From positions 7,009 through 71,008 of the forward strand of contig NZ_JAWLVJ010000024.1 in assembly GCF_033100395.1 (NCBI RefSeq): a stretch of 64,000 nucleotides of DNA, given 5' to 3'. The translations under genes were made by a program, and so were the position numbers. Numbering within the stretch: position 1 is the stretch's first letter; each line of letters opens with the position of its first letter. Under the pieces are notes generated by a model. It saw only the letters and a list, made by a program, of their open reading frames with translations, made no database searches and had not been told where the DNA came from. Below are positions 1 to 8,519 of this stretch, one piece after another. This DNA comes from Terasakiella sp033100395 (lineage in GTDB: Bacteria; Pseudomonadota; Alphaproteobacteria; Rhodospirillales; Terasakiellaceae).

Positions 1-2
1 CC

Positions 3-443
3 CATAACTTGTCCGGTGAACAATTTGAAATCGAAGTTACGGAAAATATGATGATGGAAAATGTCGAAGAGGCCATTACCATTTTGAATAACTTCAAGAA
101 TATGGGTTTTAAAATCTCGATTGATGATTTTGGGACAGGCTATTCCTCACTGAGCTATCTGAAAAAACTGCCTGTCGATACCTTGAAGATCGATCGGTCC
201 TTCATCCGTGACATTACTAATGATTCAGATGATTCCACCATTGTCTCCACCATCATTTCCATGGCGCAAAAGATGAAAATCTCGGTTGTGGCCGAAGGAG
301 TAGAAACGACGGATCAGCTAAAATATCTGCAGAACCTGGGATGCGAAACTGCGCAAGGGTTCCTGTTTGGCAAACCGGAATGCGGAACGACGGTTCAGAA
401 CAGTTTTTTGATGAACCAATCGAAAAAAATAATGCATGGGTAG
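3..443 (+). CDS. EAL-domain cyclic-di-GMP phosphodiesterase, C-terminal fragment
   Basis: Only the last 146 codons are in the window; the frame is open through the left edge. The visible part is the second half of an EAL domain, which hydrolyses cyclic di-GMP to pGpG. It shows the EVTEN metal-binding segment, the IDDFGTGYSSL loop, LKIDRSFI, VAEGVET and the closing QGFLFGKP motif, so the catalytic half looks intact. Whether GGDEF, PAS or membrane segments precede it cannot be seen. The gene ends 9 bp before the converging stop of the DM13 gene. Likely role: lowering c-di-GMP to favour motility over attachment, which fits the chemoreceptors and giant adhesin nearby, but that link is inference. 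Confidence 0.9.
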   Translation, partial: HNLSGEQFEIEVTENMMMENVEEAITILNNFKNMGFKISIDDFGTGYSSLSYLKKLPVDTLKIDRSFIRDITNDSDDSTIVSTIISMAQKMKISVVAEGVETTDQLKYLQNLGCETAQGFLFGKPECGTTVQNSFLMNQSKKIMHG

Positions 444-452
444 TCGTGTTGT

Positions 453-932
453 TTATCGGTATTTTGCTGCTGTGATAAATTCGGAGAAACTTTCACACCA
501 GATGACAACTGTTGTGTAATCCTCCAGATTGACGTCTTCAGGCAAATCAAGAATGAAGCCTTCAAAGGTCTTGATGTCCCCGATAACTTTGGCATCTCCT
601 TTTATGGGCAGAAATTCTTCTTCATGTTCGACAAATTCTTTGACCAGATAAAGCTTGTAGTCCGGTCCTGGTGCAAGGCTTCCTTTATGAAGGATTTTGT
701 CAGAGGTGAAACTGATGGTACCATCGCCCCAATGAAGAAAATCACTGCCTCTGAGGTCGCGGCTGAAGTGGGCGCTGAACTTGGCATCTGTGGACATTTG
801 TTCAAGTTTGGTCACATCTGGTGAATTGGGCGCTGTTAAAATCGGCAGCATATAGATCCCCAAGGCAAAGCCAAAGAATAAGACCGCTGCATGTGAAATG
901 CCGAAGAATAAGATTTTACGCATGTCTGACAT
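453..932 (-). CDS. DM13-domain protein with N-terminal membrane anchor
   Basis: A 159-residue protein. Residues about 8-30 form one hydrophobic segment (anchor or uncleaved signal), so the rest should face the periplasm. Residues about 55-159 match the DM13 fold: HWGDGTISF, then LAPGPDYKLYLV, then a closing VVIWCESFSEFI. The conserved cysteine in that last segment is characteristic of DM13, a family proposed to be redox-active or electron-transferring; its biochemical role is poorly known. It lies 73 bp downstream of the LysR gene on the same strand and could be read through from it. Two start codons 9 bp apart (932 and 923) are possible. Confidence 0.8.
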   Translation of the reverse strand: MSDMRKILFFGISHAAVLFFGFALGIYMLPILTAPNSPDVTKLEQMSTDAKFSAHFSRDLRGSDFLHWGDGTISFTSDKILHKGSLAPGPDYKLYLVKEFVEHEEEFLPIKGDAKVIGDIKTFEGFILDLPEDVNLEDYTTVVIWCESFSEFITAAKYR

Positions 933-1005
933 AGCCCTTCGTTTTTAATGTCTGGTTCTTTTATAGAATCATCTTTTCATCGCGTGAAAGTCACATTCTT
1001 GTGAA

Positions 1006-1959
1006 TTAGTATGGCGGTTCGTCATTTTCAACGTTATGGATAGAGCGAACGATATCAATAAATATGCTGCGCGCGCGGCTGGGCTGCGCTGTTTTGCGGG
1101 TGATCACCGCAACGCCCAGTTGGAAATGTTTCAGGTCTGTGCCAATGGCTTTCAGGAGACCTTGTTCAACATAAGGCTTGGCATATTCTTCTGGCAGGAA
1201 CCCGATATATTGACCGGACAGCAGCAGGGGAATGCGTGATTCATAAAAATATGAAATGGCCGAGGTGTTCATTTCTGCCAGATGTTTATAGACTTCTTCA
1301 TGGGGGTTCAGTCCTGCATGGACCAGTTTATACTGGTTAATTATCTCCGTGCTAAGGTCTTCTTCTTTGCAGGCATATAAAGGATGTTCCTGCCCGCAAT
1401 AGAGATAGTTCATGTCAGTGAACAGGTGGATGTAGTTCAATCCATAAAGCTGGCGGTGATAGGGGATGATGGCGATGTTGGTTTTATTGTTCAGAACCTT
1501 TCTTTCCATCTCTGCCATATGTTCGACGTCAAACTGGATTTCCACATCCGGGGCGACTTCAGAATATTGTTTGATAATCTCAGGCAGTCTGGAACGCGTA
1601 TCCGTTGCGATTGAATCGCTGATGGAAATTTTCAGGACACCGGAGGGACTGCCACATAAATCATTGACCGAGCGTCGGAATTTATCAATTTCTTCCAGCA
1701 ACTGGCGGGTCTGTTCATAGACGATGGAGCCTTCTTCGGTGAGCGAAAAACCGCTGCGACCGCGCTTGCAGAGCTTCATATTCAATCGTGCTTCCAGGTC
1801 AGCAATATGGTTGCTGATGGTTGGGCGGCTGATCAGAAGTTCAGTCTCGGCTGCGGAAAATCCACCGCAATCTGTGACGGCTTTAAATATTTTTAATTGC
1901 TTTATTTCCAGGTCATTAACCTGACCGAGTAGGTTCTTCTTCATTTTTTCAAGGCTCAT
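1006..1959 (-). CDS. LysR-family transcriptional regulator, divergent from the TRAP/GABA operon
   Basis: A 317-residue LysR regulator. The winged helix-turn-helix lies at residues about 18-76 (ISNHIADLEARLNMKLCKRG) and is followed by a periplasmic-binding-like effector domain from about residue 105. The N-terminal extension before the HTH is longer than usual, so the start could be the internal methionine at residue 6. It is transcribed divergently from the TRAP solute-binding gene across a 153-bp region holding an inverted repeat TAACA-N10-TGTTA. The standard LysR arrangement makes it the probable co-inducer-dependent activator of the downstream transporter and catabolic operon, and probably autoregulated. 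The effector (perhaps GABA or a derivative) is inference. Confidence 0.9.
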   Translation of the reverse strand: MSLEKMKKNLLGQVNDLEIKQLKIFKAVTDCGGFSAAETELLISRPTISNHIADLEARLNMKLCKRGRSGFSLTEEGSIVYEQTRQLLEEIDKFRRSVNDLCGSPSGVLKISISDSIATDTRSRLPEIIKQYSEVAPDVEIQFDVEHMAEMERKVLNNKTNIAIIPYHRQLYGLNYIHLFTDMNYLYCGQEHPLYACKEEDLSTEIINQYKLVHAGLNPHEEVYKHLAEMNTSAISYFYESRIPLLLSGQYIGFLPEEYAKPYVEQGLLKAIGTDLKHFQLGVAVITRKTAQPSRARSIFIDIVRSIHNVENDEPPY

Positions 1960-1987
1960 ATGCGAAAAATGATTGGTTTGATTGTTT

Positions 1988-2007
1988 TAACATAAGCTCA
2001 GGTGTTA
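1988..2007. promoter_or_regulatory. Candidate LysR operator TAACA-N10-TGTTA
   Basis: A perfect 5-bp inverted repeat (TAACA at 1988-1992, TGTTA at 2003-2007) separated by 10 bp sits in the divergent region between the LysR gene and the TRAP operon, where LysR proteins usually bind. The arms are short, so this rests on position as much as on sequence. Confidence 0.35.
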
Positions 2008-2112
2008 CGTAAAGAAAACCAAACGTGAAAGTGGAGACCCCCGCATTTTAAAGGTCATTTCCCTGTGAGATAGTTTTGTAGTTGTAATGTTAAGTTTAAT
2101 TATGAGGACAAA

Positions 2113-3129
2113 ATGCTGACAGGGCTAAAGAAGAAATTTTTAATGTCGACCATGGCGATTGCGATGGGTGTAACTACGTTTGCTGCTGATGTATTGGCGG
2201 CTGATCACAACTGGCGTTTTAGCAATCTTTATGGGCGTGGGACTGCTTTTGGCGCCGTTTATGAAAGCCTCGCCAAAAATATTGAAGAAATGACTGATGG
2301 TCAGGTTAAAGTACAGGTGCTCTATTCTGGCGAAGGTGTTGGAACTGCAGGTCTGTTAAGTGCTGTAAAATCCGGTCTGGTCACCATGGGGGCCCCTTTC
2401 CAATCCATGCATGCCGGTGAACTGCCAGCAGGTGTTGTGGAAATCGGCCTGCCTGGGGGCACTGATGATCCGGCGAAACTGCAGGACCTGTTTCAAAATC
2501 AGGGTTGGGATAAAATCCTGACCAAAGCTTATGGTTCACAAGGCATGATGTGGCTGGAACCATACATTCAGCCTGCGGTGTACGTGCTGACCAAAAAGCC
2601 GATCAATTCCATTGCGGACTTCAAAGGTTTGAAAATTCGTGCCCCGGGTGCTTATGGTAAATTCTTGCGTAATCTGGGTGCATCACCGGTATCTCTGGCC
2701 TGGAGCGAGATTTACACAAGTCTGGCAACAGGTGTTATCGACGGTTCTATCGGCAGTAACATGATTGACCACCGCGACGGCAACCACGTTGAAGTGGCGA
2801 AATATATGTACCGCCTGCCATTGGCTGGCGCACAGGTTCTGCCAATTGTTGTGAACCGCAATGCCTGGAACAAACTGAGCGATGAACAAAAGACAGCTGT
2901 TCGAGCTGCTACGAAAAAACATGCTGAAGATCAGTTGCGTCTGTCACGTGAATGGGCAGGTGAGGCTGTGAAGGAAATGGAAGCAAAAGGCCTGAAATGG
3001 AGCCCTGAGCCGTCCGATGCAGATCGCAAAGCCTGGGCTGATGCGGGTGCTGGCCTGTGGGATGAATATGCAGAGAAAGACAAGTTCAGCAAAGAACTGA
3101 TCGACGTGCTTCGTAAACAACAAATGTAA
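2113..3129 (+). CDS. TRAP transporter periplasmic solute-binding protein (DctP type)
   Basis: A 338-residue DctP-family binding protein. Residues 1-29 are a signal peptide (positive MLTGLKKK start, hydrophobic core, cleavage near VLAAD). The mature part follows the DctP plan, including the segment FKGLKIRAPGAYGKFLRNLG, which carries the conserved arginine (R near residue 178) that binds the carboxylate of TRAP substrates, and the SLAWSEIYTSLATGVIDG signature. ATG at 2113 has a GAGG Shine-Dalgarno 7-8 nt upstream. It is the first gene of the LysR-divergent operon. TRAP carriers move organic acids by Na+ symport. The following gabT/gabD genes suggest GABA or a similar zwitterion as ligand, which is not provable from sequence. 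Confidence 0.92.
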   Translation: MLTGLKKKFLMSTMAIAMGVTTFAADVLAADHNWRFSNLYGRGTAFGAVYESLAKNIEEMTDGQVKVQVLYSGEGVGTAGLLSAVKSGLVTMGAPFQSMHAGELPAGVVEIGLPGGTDDPAKLQDLFQNQGWDKILTKAYGSQGMMWLEPYIQPAVYVLTKKPINSIADFKGLKIRAPGAYGKFLRNLGASPVSLAWSEIYTSLATGVIDGSIGSNMIDHRDGNHVEVAKYMYRLPLAGAQVLPIVVNRNAWNKLSDEQKTAVRAATKKHAEDQLRLSREWAGEAVKEMEAKGLKWSPEPSDADRKAWADAGAGLWDEYAEKDKFSKELIDVLRKQQM

Positions 3130-3143
3130 GCAGCGTTCCCTGC

Positions 3144-3184
3144 GTGGGCTGAGGTGTTGTTTTGTCTCCAGCATCTTGGCCCAC
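3144..3184 (+). terminator. Weak stem-loop between TRAP binding protein and permease genes
   Basis: GTGGGC (3144-3149) can pair with GCCCAC (3179-3184), with partial pairing inside the loop and a pyrimidine-rich TTTCTCTC after it. It may let the binding protein be made in excess over the membrane subunits. The stem is short, so confidence is low. Confidence 0.3.
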
Positions 3185-3210
3185 TTTCTCTCTGAACAAG
3201 GCTAAGAAAA

Positions 3211-3750
3211 ATGTTTTCCGAAATACTCAGAACCATCTGCCGGGCCATTGATTTTATTGTCAAAATGACAGGAAAGACAGCGGCGCTGTTGATACCTGTC
3301 ATGACGGTAACCGTCGCTTTTGAAGTTTTTTCCCGATATGTGCTGAACAAGCCGACGATCTGGGCATTTGATATGTCGCTCTTTCTTTTTGGATATATTG
3401 CGGCGTTGGGCGGTGCATATGCTCAGCAGAAAAAGGCACATATCAATGTGGATATCCTTTATCTGCAGGTCTCCCACCAGGTGCGCAGTCTGTTCAATGT
3501 TGTTTCCTATCTCCTGGGCATTTTCTTTCTGATTTTGATTGTGCAGATGTGTTTCGGAAAGTTTGAAGAGTCTATCGAATTTGACTATCGCCGCTTAAGT
3601 GAATGGGCACCCCCTATGTATCATTTCTGGGTGATGGGTTGTGTTGCCGCCGGATTATTTATCGCGCAGTTAACGCGTGACCTGATTGTAGAAATTTATT
3701 TTTTAGTGAAGGGAAAAGCCCTTCTGGAGGAGGTCAGTCATGGGAATTGA
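3211..3750 (+). CDS. TRAP transporter small permease (DctQ type)
   Basis: A 179-residue membrane protein with four hydrophobic segments (about residues 20-45, 52-72, 93-115 and 135-158), the usual topology of DctQ. It has the conserved EVFSRYVLNKPTIWAFD region of the family. DctQ associates with the large permease and is needed for transport. It is encoded 81 bp after the binding protein and overlaps the large permease start by 11 bp, typical of translational coupling in TRAP operons. Confidence 0.9.
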   Translation: MFSEILRTICRAIDFIVKMTGKTAALLIPVMTVTVAFEVFSRYVLNKPTIWAFDMSLFLFGYIAALGGAYAQQKKAHINVDILYLQVSHQVRSLFNVVSYLLGIFFLILIVQMCFGKFEESIEFDYRRLSEWAPPMYHFWVMGCVAAGLFIAQLTRDLIVEIYFLVKGKALLEEVSHGN

Positions 3751-5065
3751 GATGTTAACCCTGGTTTTGCTGGGATGCATTCTTGTCTTCTTTGCGATTG
3801 GTGCCCCGGTTGGACTGGCCCTTGGTGGCATTGCTATGGTTGTTGGCTATTTCGTGTGGGGGGATGGCATTTTTAATGTCCTGCCAACTACGCTTGAAGC
3901 AACCTATTTCAGTTTTATCCTGCTGGCCATCCCGCTTTATATCTATATGGGGCAGTTGCTGACAAAATCGGGCATTGGTGATGCGATGTTCAATTTCTCC
4001 CAGATGGTCATCGGTCGAATCAGAGGATCGCTTGCCATCAGTGTGATCGGGGTCTGTTCCATGATCGGTGCGATGGTTGGGATCATCGGGGCCGGGATTA
4101 TGACCTCGGGCAGTATTGCGCTGAAGCCTATGCTTGATCGCGGTTATAACCGTCGTCTCGCCCTTGGGGTGATTATGGCGGGCGGGGGACTGGGCATTCT
4201 TATTCCACCCAGCATTCCGATGATTATGTTTGCTGCTTCGACGCAAAACTCGGTCGGTCGCATGTTTTTGGGGGCGATGATGCCTGCGCTTCTAACTGTT
4301 GTTTTGATGATGCTCTATGTGGCGCTGAGCTGTTGGTTCAAGCCAGAACGTGCCCCACTTGATAAAGAAAATGGCTTTGAAGAAAAAATCCCGACCGGGG
4401 TTGAAAAGTTCAAGATCGCCCGTGATGGTCTGTGTTCCATGCTTTTGATCGTTGCTGTTCTTGGCAGCATCATTACAGGTATCGCCACACCAACGGAATC
4501 TGGTGCAATCGGTGTTGTCGGGGCCATTATTCTTGCCATCCTGTTTAAACGCTTTAAGGTCGATATGTTTTTATCAGCCGGTTTTCAGACTGGTACGTTG
4601 GTCAGCGTGGCCATGTGGATCATCTTTGGTGCATCGGTGTTTAGCAACTTCCATCTGCTGATGGGGGTGCAGGGCATGGTTGCGGGCTTTACGGCAAGCC
4701 TTGATCTGCCACCAATCATGATCATTATCATGTTTCAGATCATTATGTTGCTGCTGGGCTTTATCATTGATGAATTTATCATTGTGTTGATGTGCGCACC
4801 TTTATTTACACCGATTGCTGTTTCGCTTGGGTTTGATCCGATCTGGTTTGGCGTTTTGATGATCATTAATATCCTGATCGCGGTTCAGACACCACCTTAT
4901 GGATTTGCGCTTTTCTATCTGAAAGGGATCGCCCCGCCGGAAATCGGTATGTCGGAAATTTATAAGTCCGTTACGCCCTTTATCCTGCTGAACCTGACGG
5001 TGTTGGTCCTTTGCATGGTCTTCCCGCAAATCGTCTTGTGGCTTCCAAATCTGGTGATGGGGTAA
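3740..5065 (+). CDS. TRAP transporter large permease (DctM type)
   Basis: A 441-residue, very hydrophobic DctM subunit, the ion-coupled translocation channel. The family pattern is clear: an N-terminal IGAPVGLALGGIAM segment, the glycine-rich GIMTSGSIALKPMLDRGYN region, GILIPPSIPMIMFA, TPTESGAIGVVGA, and a C-terminal VQTPPYGFALFYLKGIAPPE segment. All are conserved in functional DctM proteins. It overlaps the small permease gene and is followed directly by the universal stress gene. Confidence 0.93.
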   Translation: MGIEMLTLVLLGCILVFFAIGAPVGLALGGIAMVVGYFVWGDGIFNVLPTTLEATYFSFILLAIPLYIYMGQLLTKSGIGDAMFNFSQMVIGRIRGSLAISVIGVCSMIGAMVGIIGAGIMTSGSIALKPMLDRGYNRRLALGVIMAGGGLGILIPPSIPMIMFAASTQNSVGRMFLGAMMPALLTVVLMMLYVALSCWFKPERAPLDKENGFEEKIPTGVEKFKIARDGLCSMLLIVAVLGSIITGIATPTESGAIGVVGAIILAILFKRFKVDMFLSAGFQTGTLVSVAMWIIFGASVFSNFHLLMGVQGMVAGFTASLDLPPIMIIIMFQIIMLLLGFIIDEFIIVLMCAPLFTPIAVSLGFDPIWFGVLMIINILIAVQTPPYGFALFYLKGIAPPEIGMSEIYKSVTPFILLNLTVLVLCMVFPQIVLWLPNLVMG

Positions 5066-5068
5066 GTG

Positions 5069-5518
5069 ATGAATAAATTAAAGAAAGTACTGCTGCCAAT
5101 TGATTTGTCTCACCCGAATCAGGTGCACTGTCTTCTGGATAGTGTTGTTGGACTAACCTGTGATCAAGAGATTGAGATTTATATGCTGTATGTGGATCAA
5201 AGTTTGGTTCATCGCGCAGGATATCCGCATCTGGATGAGAAAAACTTTGAAGATCACAGTGACAAGGCCGTTCAGCAGATCGAAACGTTTTTCTCTTACC
5301 TGCCCAAGCGGATCACAGGTATCGCCTTGTGCCGTGAAGGGGTGGCCCATGACACGATTGTGGAAGTGGCGACAGAATTGAATGTGGATGCTGTGATCCT
5401 GATGGCGCAAAAGCCTGGTTTAAGCAGTTATTTCATCGGATCGAATGCAGAACGGGTGGTGCGCCATTCCCCTTGTTCCGTCTTTGTCATTCGGGAGGAT
5501 GAACCGGCCCATGCGTAA
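5069..5518 (+). CDS. Universal stress protein (UspA family) linked to TRAP operon
   Basis: A 149-residue single-domain Usp protein. The C-terminal ATP-binding pattern is present (GLSSYFIGSNAERVVRHSPC, a G-x-S-N-A-E-R phosphate loop), so it belongs to the nucleotide-binding class. The family folds as a homodimeric alpha/beta protein. Either GTG 5066 or ATG 5069 can start it, right at the DctM stop. A Usp gene attached to a TRAP operon recalls TeaD of the Halomonas ectoine transporter TeaABC, where it tunes transport. By analogy this protein may regulate the TRAP carrier. Confidence 0.88.
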   Translation: MNKLKKVLLPIDLSHPNQVHCLLDSVVGLTCDQEIEIYMLYVDQSLVHRAGYPHLDEKNFEDHSDKAVQQIETFFSYLPKRITGIALCREGVAHDTIVEVATELNVDAVILMAQKPGLSSYFIGSNAERVVRHSPCSVFVIREDEPAHA

Positions 5519-5560
5519 TATGTTTTAAGAATGAGCGGGCGTGTCTGCCCCCTTAGTTGG

Positions 5561-5576
5561 CACCGCTAAGACGGTG
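5561..5576 (+). terminator. Possible weak stem-loop after the universal stress gene
   Basis: CACCG (5561-5565) pairs with CGGTG (5572-5576) around a 6-nt loop, followed within about 20 nt by AGTTTTC and a run of six T. It may partly separate the TRAP genes from the catabolic genes in the 158-bp gap. The stem is only 5 bp. Confidence 0.25.
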
Positions 5577-5676
5577 TGAGTTTTCAAATTTTTTAAATGA
5601 CTTGTCGGTATGCGAGGGATGCATATGCCCTTTCTTTGCCTGCTGTCAGACTAACCTGGAAGAGTAGAGAGATATT

Positions 5677-6945
5677 ATGGCTTCAAATAAAGAACTGTTA
5701 GAGCGTCGCGTTGATGCGATTTCCCGTGGTGTCGGTTTCGTAACTGATTTTTTTGCATCACGTGCAGAAAATTCGGAGATTTGGGACGTTGAAGGGCGTC
5801 GTTTCATTGACTTTGGCGCGGGCATTGGCGTGTGTAACACAGGTCATCGCCACCCAAAAGTCGTGGAGGCTGTCGAAAAGCAGGTCGCGTCTTTTATGCA
5901 TACCTGCCATCAGGTCACACCTTATGAAAGTTATGTTGAACTGGCAGAAAAGCTGAACAGGGCTGTTCCCGGTCCCAGCAAAAAGAAAACAGCCTTTGTG
6001 TCCACAGGTGCAGAAGCCGTTGAAAACGCGATTAAAATTGCACGTGCCTATACCGGGCGTTCTGCTGTGATTGCGGCCAATGGCGGCTTTCATGGTCGCA
6101 CCTTTATGGGCATGGCCCTGACCGGGAAAGTGGTGCCATACAAAGCGGATTTCGGGAATATGATGAGTGACGTATTTCACTTCCCATACCCCAATGCGGT
6201 TCATGGTGTGACAGTTGATGATTCCATCGCAGCGTTGGAAAACCTGTTTAAATCCGATGTGGGGGCCAACCGTGTTGCGGCCATCATTTTCGAACCCACG
6301 CAGGGCGAAGGCGGATTTTACGTCGCCCCAACCGAATGGGTGCAGCGTGTGCGTAAAATCTGTGACCATCACGGTATTTTGTTAATCGCTGATGAAGTCC
6401 AGTCCGGGTTTGGTCGCACAGGCAAGTTCTTTGCCATGGAACATTACGGTGTGGAAGCGGACCTGACCACATCAGCTAAAGGCCTTGGCGGTGGTATGCC
6501 GATTTCTGCCGTGATCGGCAAAGCAGAAGTGATGGATGCCCCTAACCCGGGTGGCCTGGGTGGTACCTACGCTGGAAACGCGGTTGCGGTTGCGGCGGCA
6601 AATGCGGTTTGCGACATCATGTCTGATCCAGCTTTCCATGAACGTACAACCGCACTGGGGGAAAAACTGCGCGGTATGTTGAACGAACTGAAAGGCGATG
6701 TTCCGCAAATCGTGGATGTGCGTGGTCAGGGCCTGATGGTTGCTGTCGAATTTATGGAAGATGGCAAACCACGTGCGGATATGATCCCGTCCATTATGAA
6801 ATATGCCAAGGAAAAAGGCGTGATCCTTCTGTCCTGCGGCACCTATGGCAACTGCATTCGCTTTCTGCCACCGCTGACTATTGAAGATGCGGTGTTTGAT
6901 GAAGCTCTGACCATCATTGCTGATGCAATCAAGCAAGCTGTCTAA
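5677..6945 (+). CDS. gabT: 4-aminobutyrate aminotransferase (GabT-like, class III PLP)
   Basis: A 422-residue class III aminotransferase closely resembling E. coli GabT along its whole length: N-terminal SNKELLERRVDAISRGVG, WDVEGRRFIDF, TGAEAVENAIKIAR for PLP phosphate binding, HGRTF, IIFEPTQGEGG, LIADEVQSGFGRTG with the cofactor aspartate, the SAKGLGGGMP lysine that forms the internal aldimine, and GGTYAGN. GabT moves the amino group of GABA to 2-oxoglutarate, giving succinate semialdehyde and glutamate. A gabD-type gene follows 14 bp later and a glutamate dehydrogenase after that, so the three steps are co-encoded. A 5-aminovalerate or beta-alanine preference cannot be excluded. Confidence 0.88.
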   Translation: MASNKELLERRVDAISRGVGFVTDFFASRAENSEIWDVEGRRFIDFGAGIGVCNTGHRHPKVVEAVEKQVASFMHTCHQVTPYESYVELAEKLNRAVPGPSKKKTAFVSTGAEAVENAIKIARAYTGRSAVIAANGGFHGRTFMGMALTGKVVPYKADFGNMMSDVFHFPYPNAVHGVTVDDSIAALENLFKSDVGANRVAAIIFEPTQGEGGFYVAPTEWVQRVRKICDHHGILLIADEVQSGFGRTGKFFAMEHYGVEADLTTSAKGLGGGMPISAVIGKAEVMDAPNPGGLGGTYAGNAVAVAAANAVCDIMSDPAFHERTTALGEKLRGMLNELKGDVPQIVDVRGQGLMVAVEFMEDGKPRADMIPSIMKYAKEKGVILLSCGTYGNCIRFLPPLTIEDAVFDEALTIIADAIKQAV

Positions 6946-6959
6946 GGAAGGTATTGGAA

Positions 6960-8414
6960 ATGCTGAATCTGAAAAATAAAAAGCTGCTTCAGAAGAAATG
7001 CTACATCGACGGCCAGTGGGTGGATGCGGATAATGGGGAATTTATGGCGGTGATGAACCCGGCAACGGGCGAGATCATCACTAATGTCCCCAAGATGTCA
7101 CAAGCAGAAGCCAAGCGTGCCATTGATGCGGCTGAGATTGCACAGAAGAAGTGGAAACGTCTGGCGGGTAAAGAACGATCTGCAATTTTGCGCAAATGGT
7201 ACAATCTGATCATGGCCAACCAAGAAGACCTGGCCCAGATTATCACCGCTGAAATGGGCAAGCCTCTGACCGAAGCCCGTGGTGAAATTGCCTATGGTGC
7301 CAGTTATATTGAATGGTACGCCGAAGAAGCAAAACGCATTTATGGGGAAACCATTCCAGCGCCATCTGATGACAAACGTATTATCGTGATGAAACAGCCG
7401 ATTGGGGTTGTTGCCTCCATCACGCCGTGGAATTTCCCGAACGCCATGATCACCCGCAAGGTGGCACCTGCATTGGCGGTCGGCTGTGCCGTTGTGATGA
7501 AACCGGCGGAACAAACCCCGCTTTCAGCCTTGGCACTGTGTGTGCTGGCTGAAGAAGCAGGTCTTCCTAAAGGTTTGATCAACTGCGTGGTCGGTGACCC
7601 GATCGCCATCGGTGGGGAAATGACGGCCAATGACACCATTCGCAAAGTGACCTTTACCGGGTCCACGGCGGTGGGGCGTCTGTTGATGAAACAGTCATCC
7701 AGCACCATCAAAAAATTGGGGCTGGAACTGGGCGGTAATGCACCTTTCATCGTGTTTGATGACGCTGATATTGATGCTGCTGTGGAAGGGGCGATGGTGT
7801 CAAAGTTTCGCAATTCCGGCCAGACCTGCGTCTGCGCCAACCGGATTTATGTACAGGAAGGTATCTATGATGCTTTTGCTGAAAAACTGGCGGCCAAAGT
7901 CACGGCCATGAAGGTCGGCAATGGCGTTGAAGATGGCGTCATGCAAGGTCCGTTGATTGACATGAAAGCGGTTGAAAAGGTTGAAGAACATGTGGCCGAT
8001 GCGGTGACCAAAGGCGGGGAAGTCATTTGTGGCGGACAACGTCATGAATTGGGCTTCAGTTTCTTTGAACCAACCATCATCAAGCATATTTCCCGCGATA
8101 TGAAGGTTGCACGTGAAGAAACCTTTGGCCCGGTTGCGCCCTTGTTCAAGTTCAAGGATGTGGATGATGTGATCTCCCAGGCCAATGACACAGAATTTGG
8201 CCTGGCGTCATATTTCTATTCCAAGGATATGAGCAACATTTTCAGAGTTGCCGAAGAACTGGAATACGGGATGGTCGGTGTGAACACCGGGATCCTGTCC
8301 AATGAAGCTGCCCCGTTTGGCGGGATCAAGCAATCCGGCCTGGGGCGCGAAGGCTCCAAATTCGGATTGGATGATTACCTGGAGCTTAAATACGTTTGCC
8401 TGTCTGAGATCTAG
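6960..8414 (+). CDS. gabD: NAD(P)-dependent succinate-semialdehyde dehydrogenase (GabD-like)
   Basis: A 484-residue aldehyde dehydrogenase of the GabD subgroup, with the family's PWNFP cofactor loop, FTGSTAVGR, general base Glu about 256 (LELGGNAPF) and the CVCANR motif with nucleophile Cys about 290. The double-cysteine TCVC arrangement is typical of bacterial GabD. The ATG at 6960 is preferred over the in-frame TTG at 6954 because it leaves better spacing from the AAGGAAGG sequence upstream. It oxidises the aldehyde made by the adjacent aminotransferase to succinate. A second, separately controlled paralogue lies at 48.5-50.0 kb. Confidence 0.9.
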   Translation: MLNLKNKKLLQKKCYIDGQWVDADNGEFMAVMNPATGEIITNVPKMSQAEAKRAIDAAEIAQKKWKRLAGKERSAILRKWYNLIMANQEDLAQIITAEMGKPLTEARGEIAYGASYIEWYAEEAKRIYGETIPAPSDDKRIIVMKQPIGVVASITPWNFPNAMITRKVAPALAVGCAVVMKPAEQTPLSALALCVLAEEAGLPKGLINCVVGDPIAIGGEMTANDTIRKVTFTGSTAVGRLLMKQSSSTIKKLGLELGGNAPFIVFDDADIDAAVEGAMVSKFRNSGQTCVCANRIYVQEGIYDAFAEKLAAKVTAMKVGNGVEDGVMQGPLIDMKAVEKVEEHVADAVTKGGEVICGGQRHELGFSFFEPTIIKHISRDMKVAREETFGPVAPLFKFKDVDDVISQANDTEFGLASYFYSKDMSNIFRVAEELEYGMVGVNTGILSNEAAPFGGIKQSGLGREGSKFGLDDYLELKYVCLSEI

Positions 8415-8423
8415 GTGAACGTC

Positions 8424-8458
8424 GGATGGCCCTGCAATCACGGGACGCAGGGCCATCC
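8424..8458 (+). terminator. Strong stem-loop between gabD and the glutamate dehydrogenase gene
   Basis: GGATGGCCCTGC (8424-8435) and GCAGGGCCATCC (8447-8458) are perfectly complementary 12-bp arms with an 11-nt loop. There is only a short T tract after them, so this is more likely an attenuator or RNA-processing/stability hairpin than a full terminator. It would lie inside the coding region if translation of the next gene began at GTG 8415, which argues for a later start. Confidence 0.7.
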
Positions 8459-8505
8459 ACCTTTAATAATGAATTCAGCCAGCAAGCTGAAGGTCCGCCT
8501 TGAAA

Positions 8506-8519
8506 AGGAGAAGAGATTG
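8506..8519 (+). promoter_or_regulatory. Ribosome-binding site that decides a TTG start
   Basis: AGGAG at 8506-8510 lies 6 nt before TTG 8517 inside the AAAAGGAGAAGAGATTG sequence. Neither GTG 8415 nor ATG 8469 has a comparable site. This is the main evidence for placing the glutamate dehydrogenase start downstream of the stem-loop at 8424-8458. Confidence 0.55.

Noticed and set aside
24..443. A complete small gene for an EAL protein starting inside the window
   Set aside because: The frame is open to the left edge and the protein lacks the N-terminal half of the domain; it is a fragment of a gene beginning outside.
2113..5518. An ectoine/hydroxyectoine TRAP transporter because a universal stress gene is attached
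   Set aside because: No ectoine synthesis or degradation genes follow; gabT and gabD do. The Usp link is used only as an analogy.
5519..5676. A riboswitch before gabT
   Set aside because: Only one weak 5-bp hairpin is visible and no known riboswitch core could be recognised.
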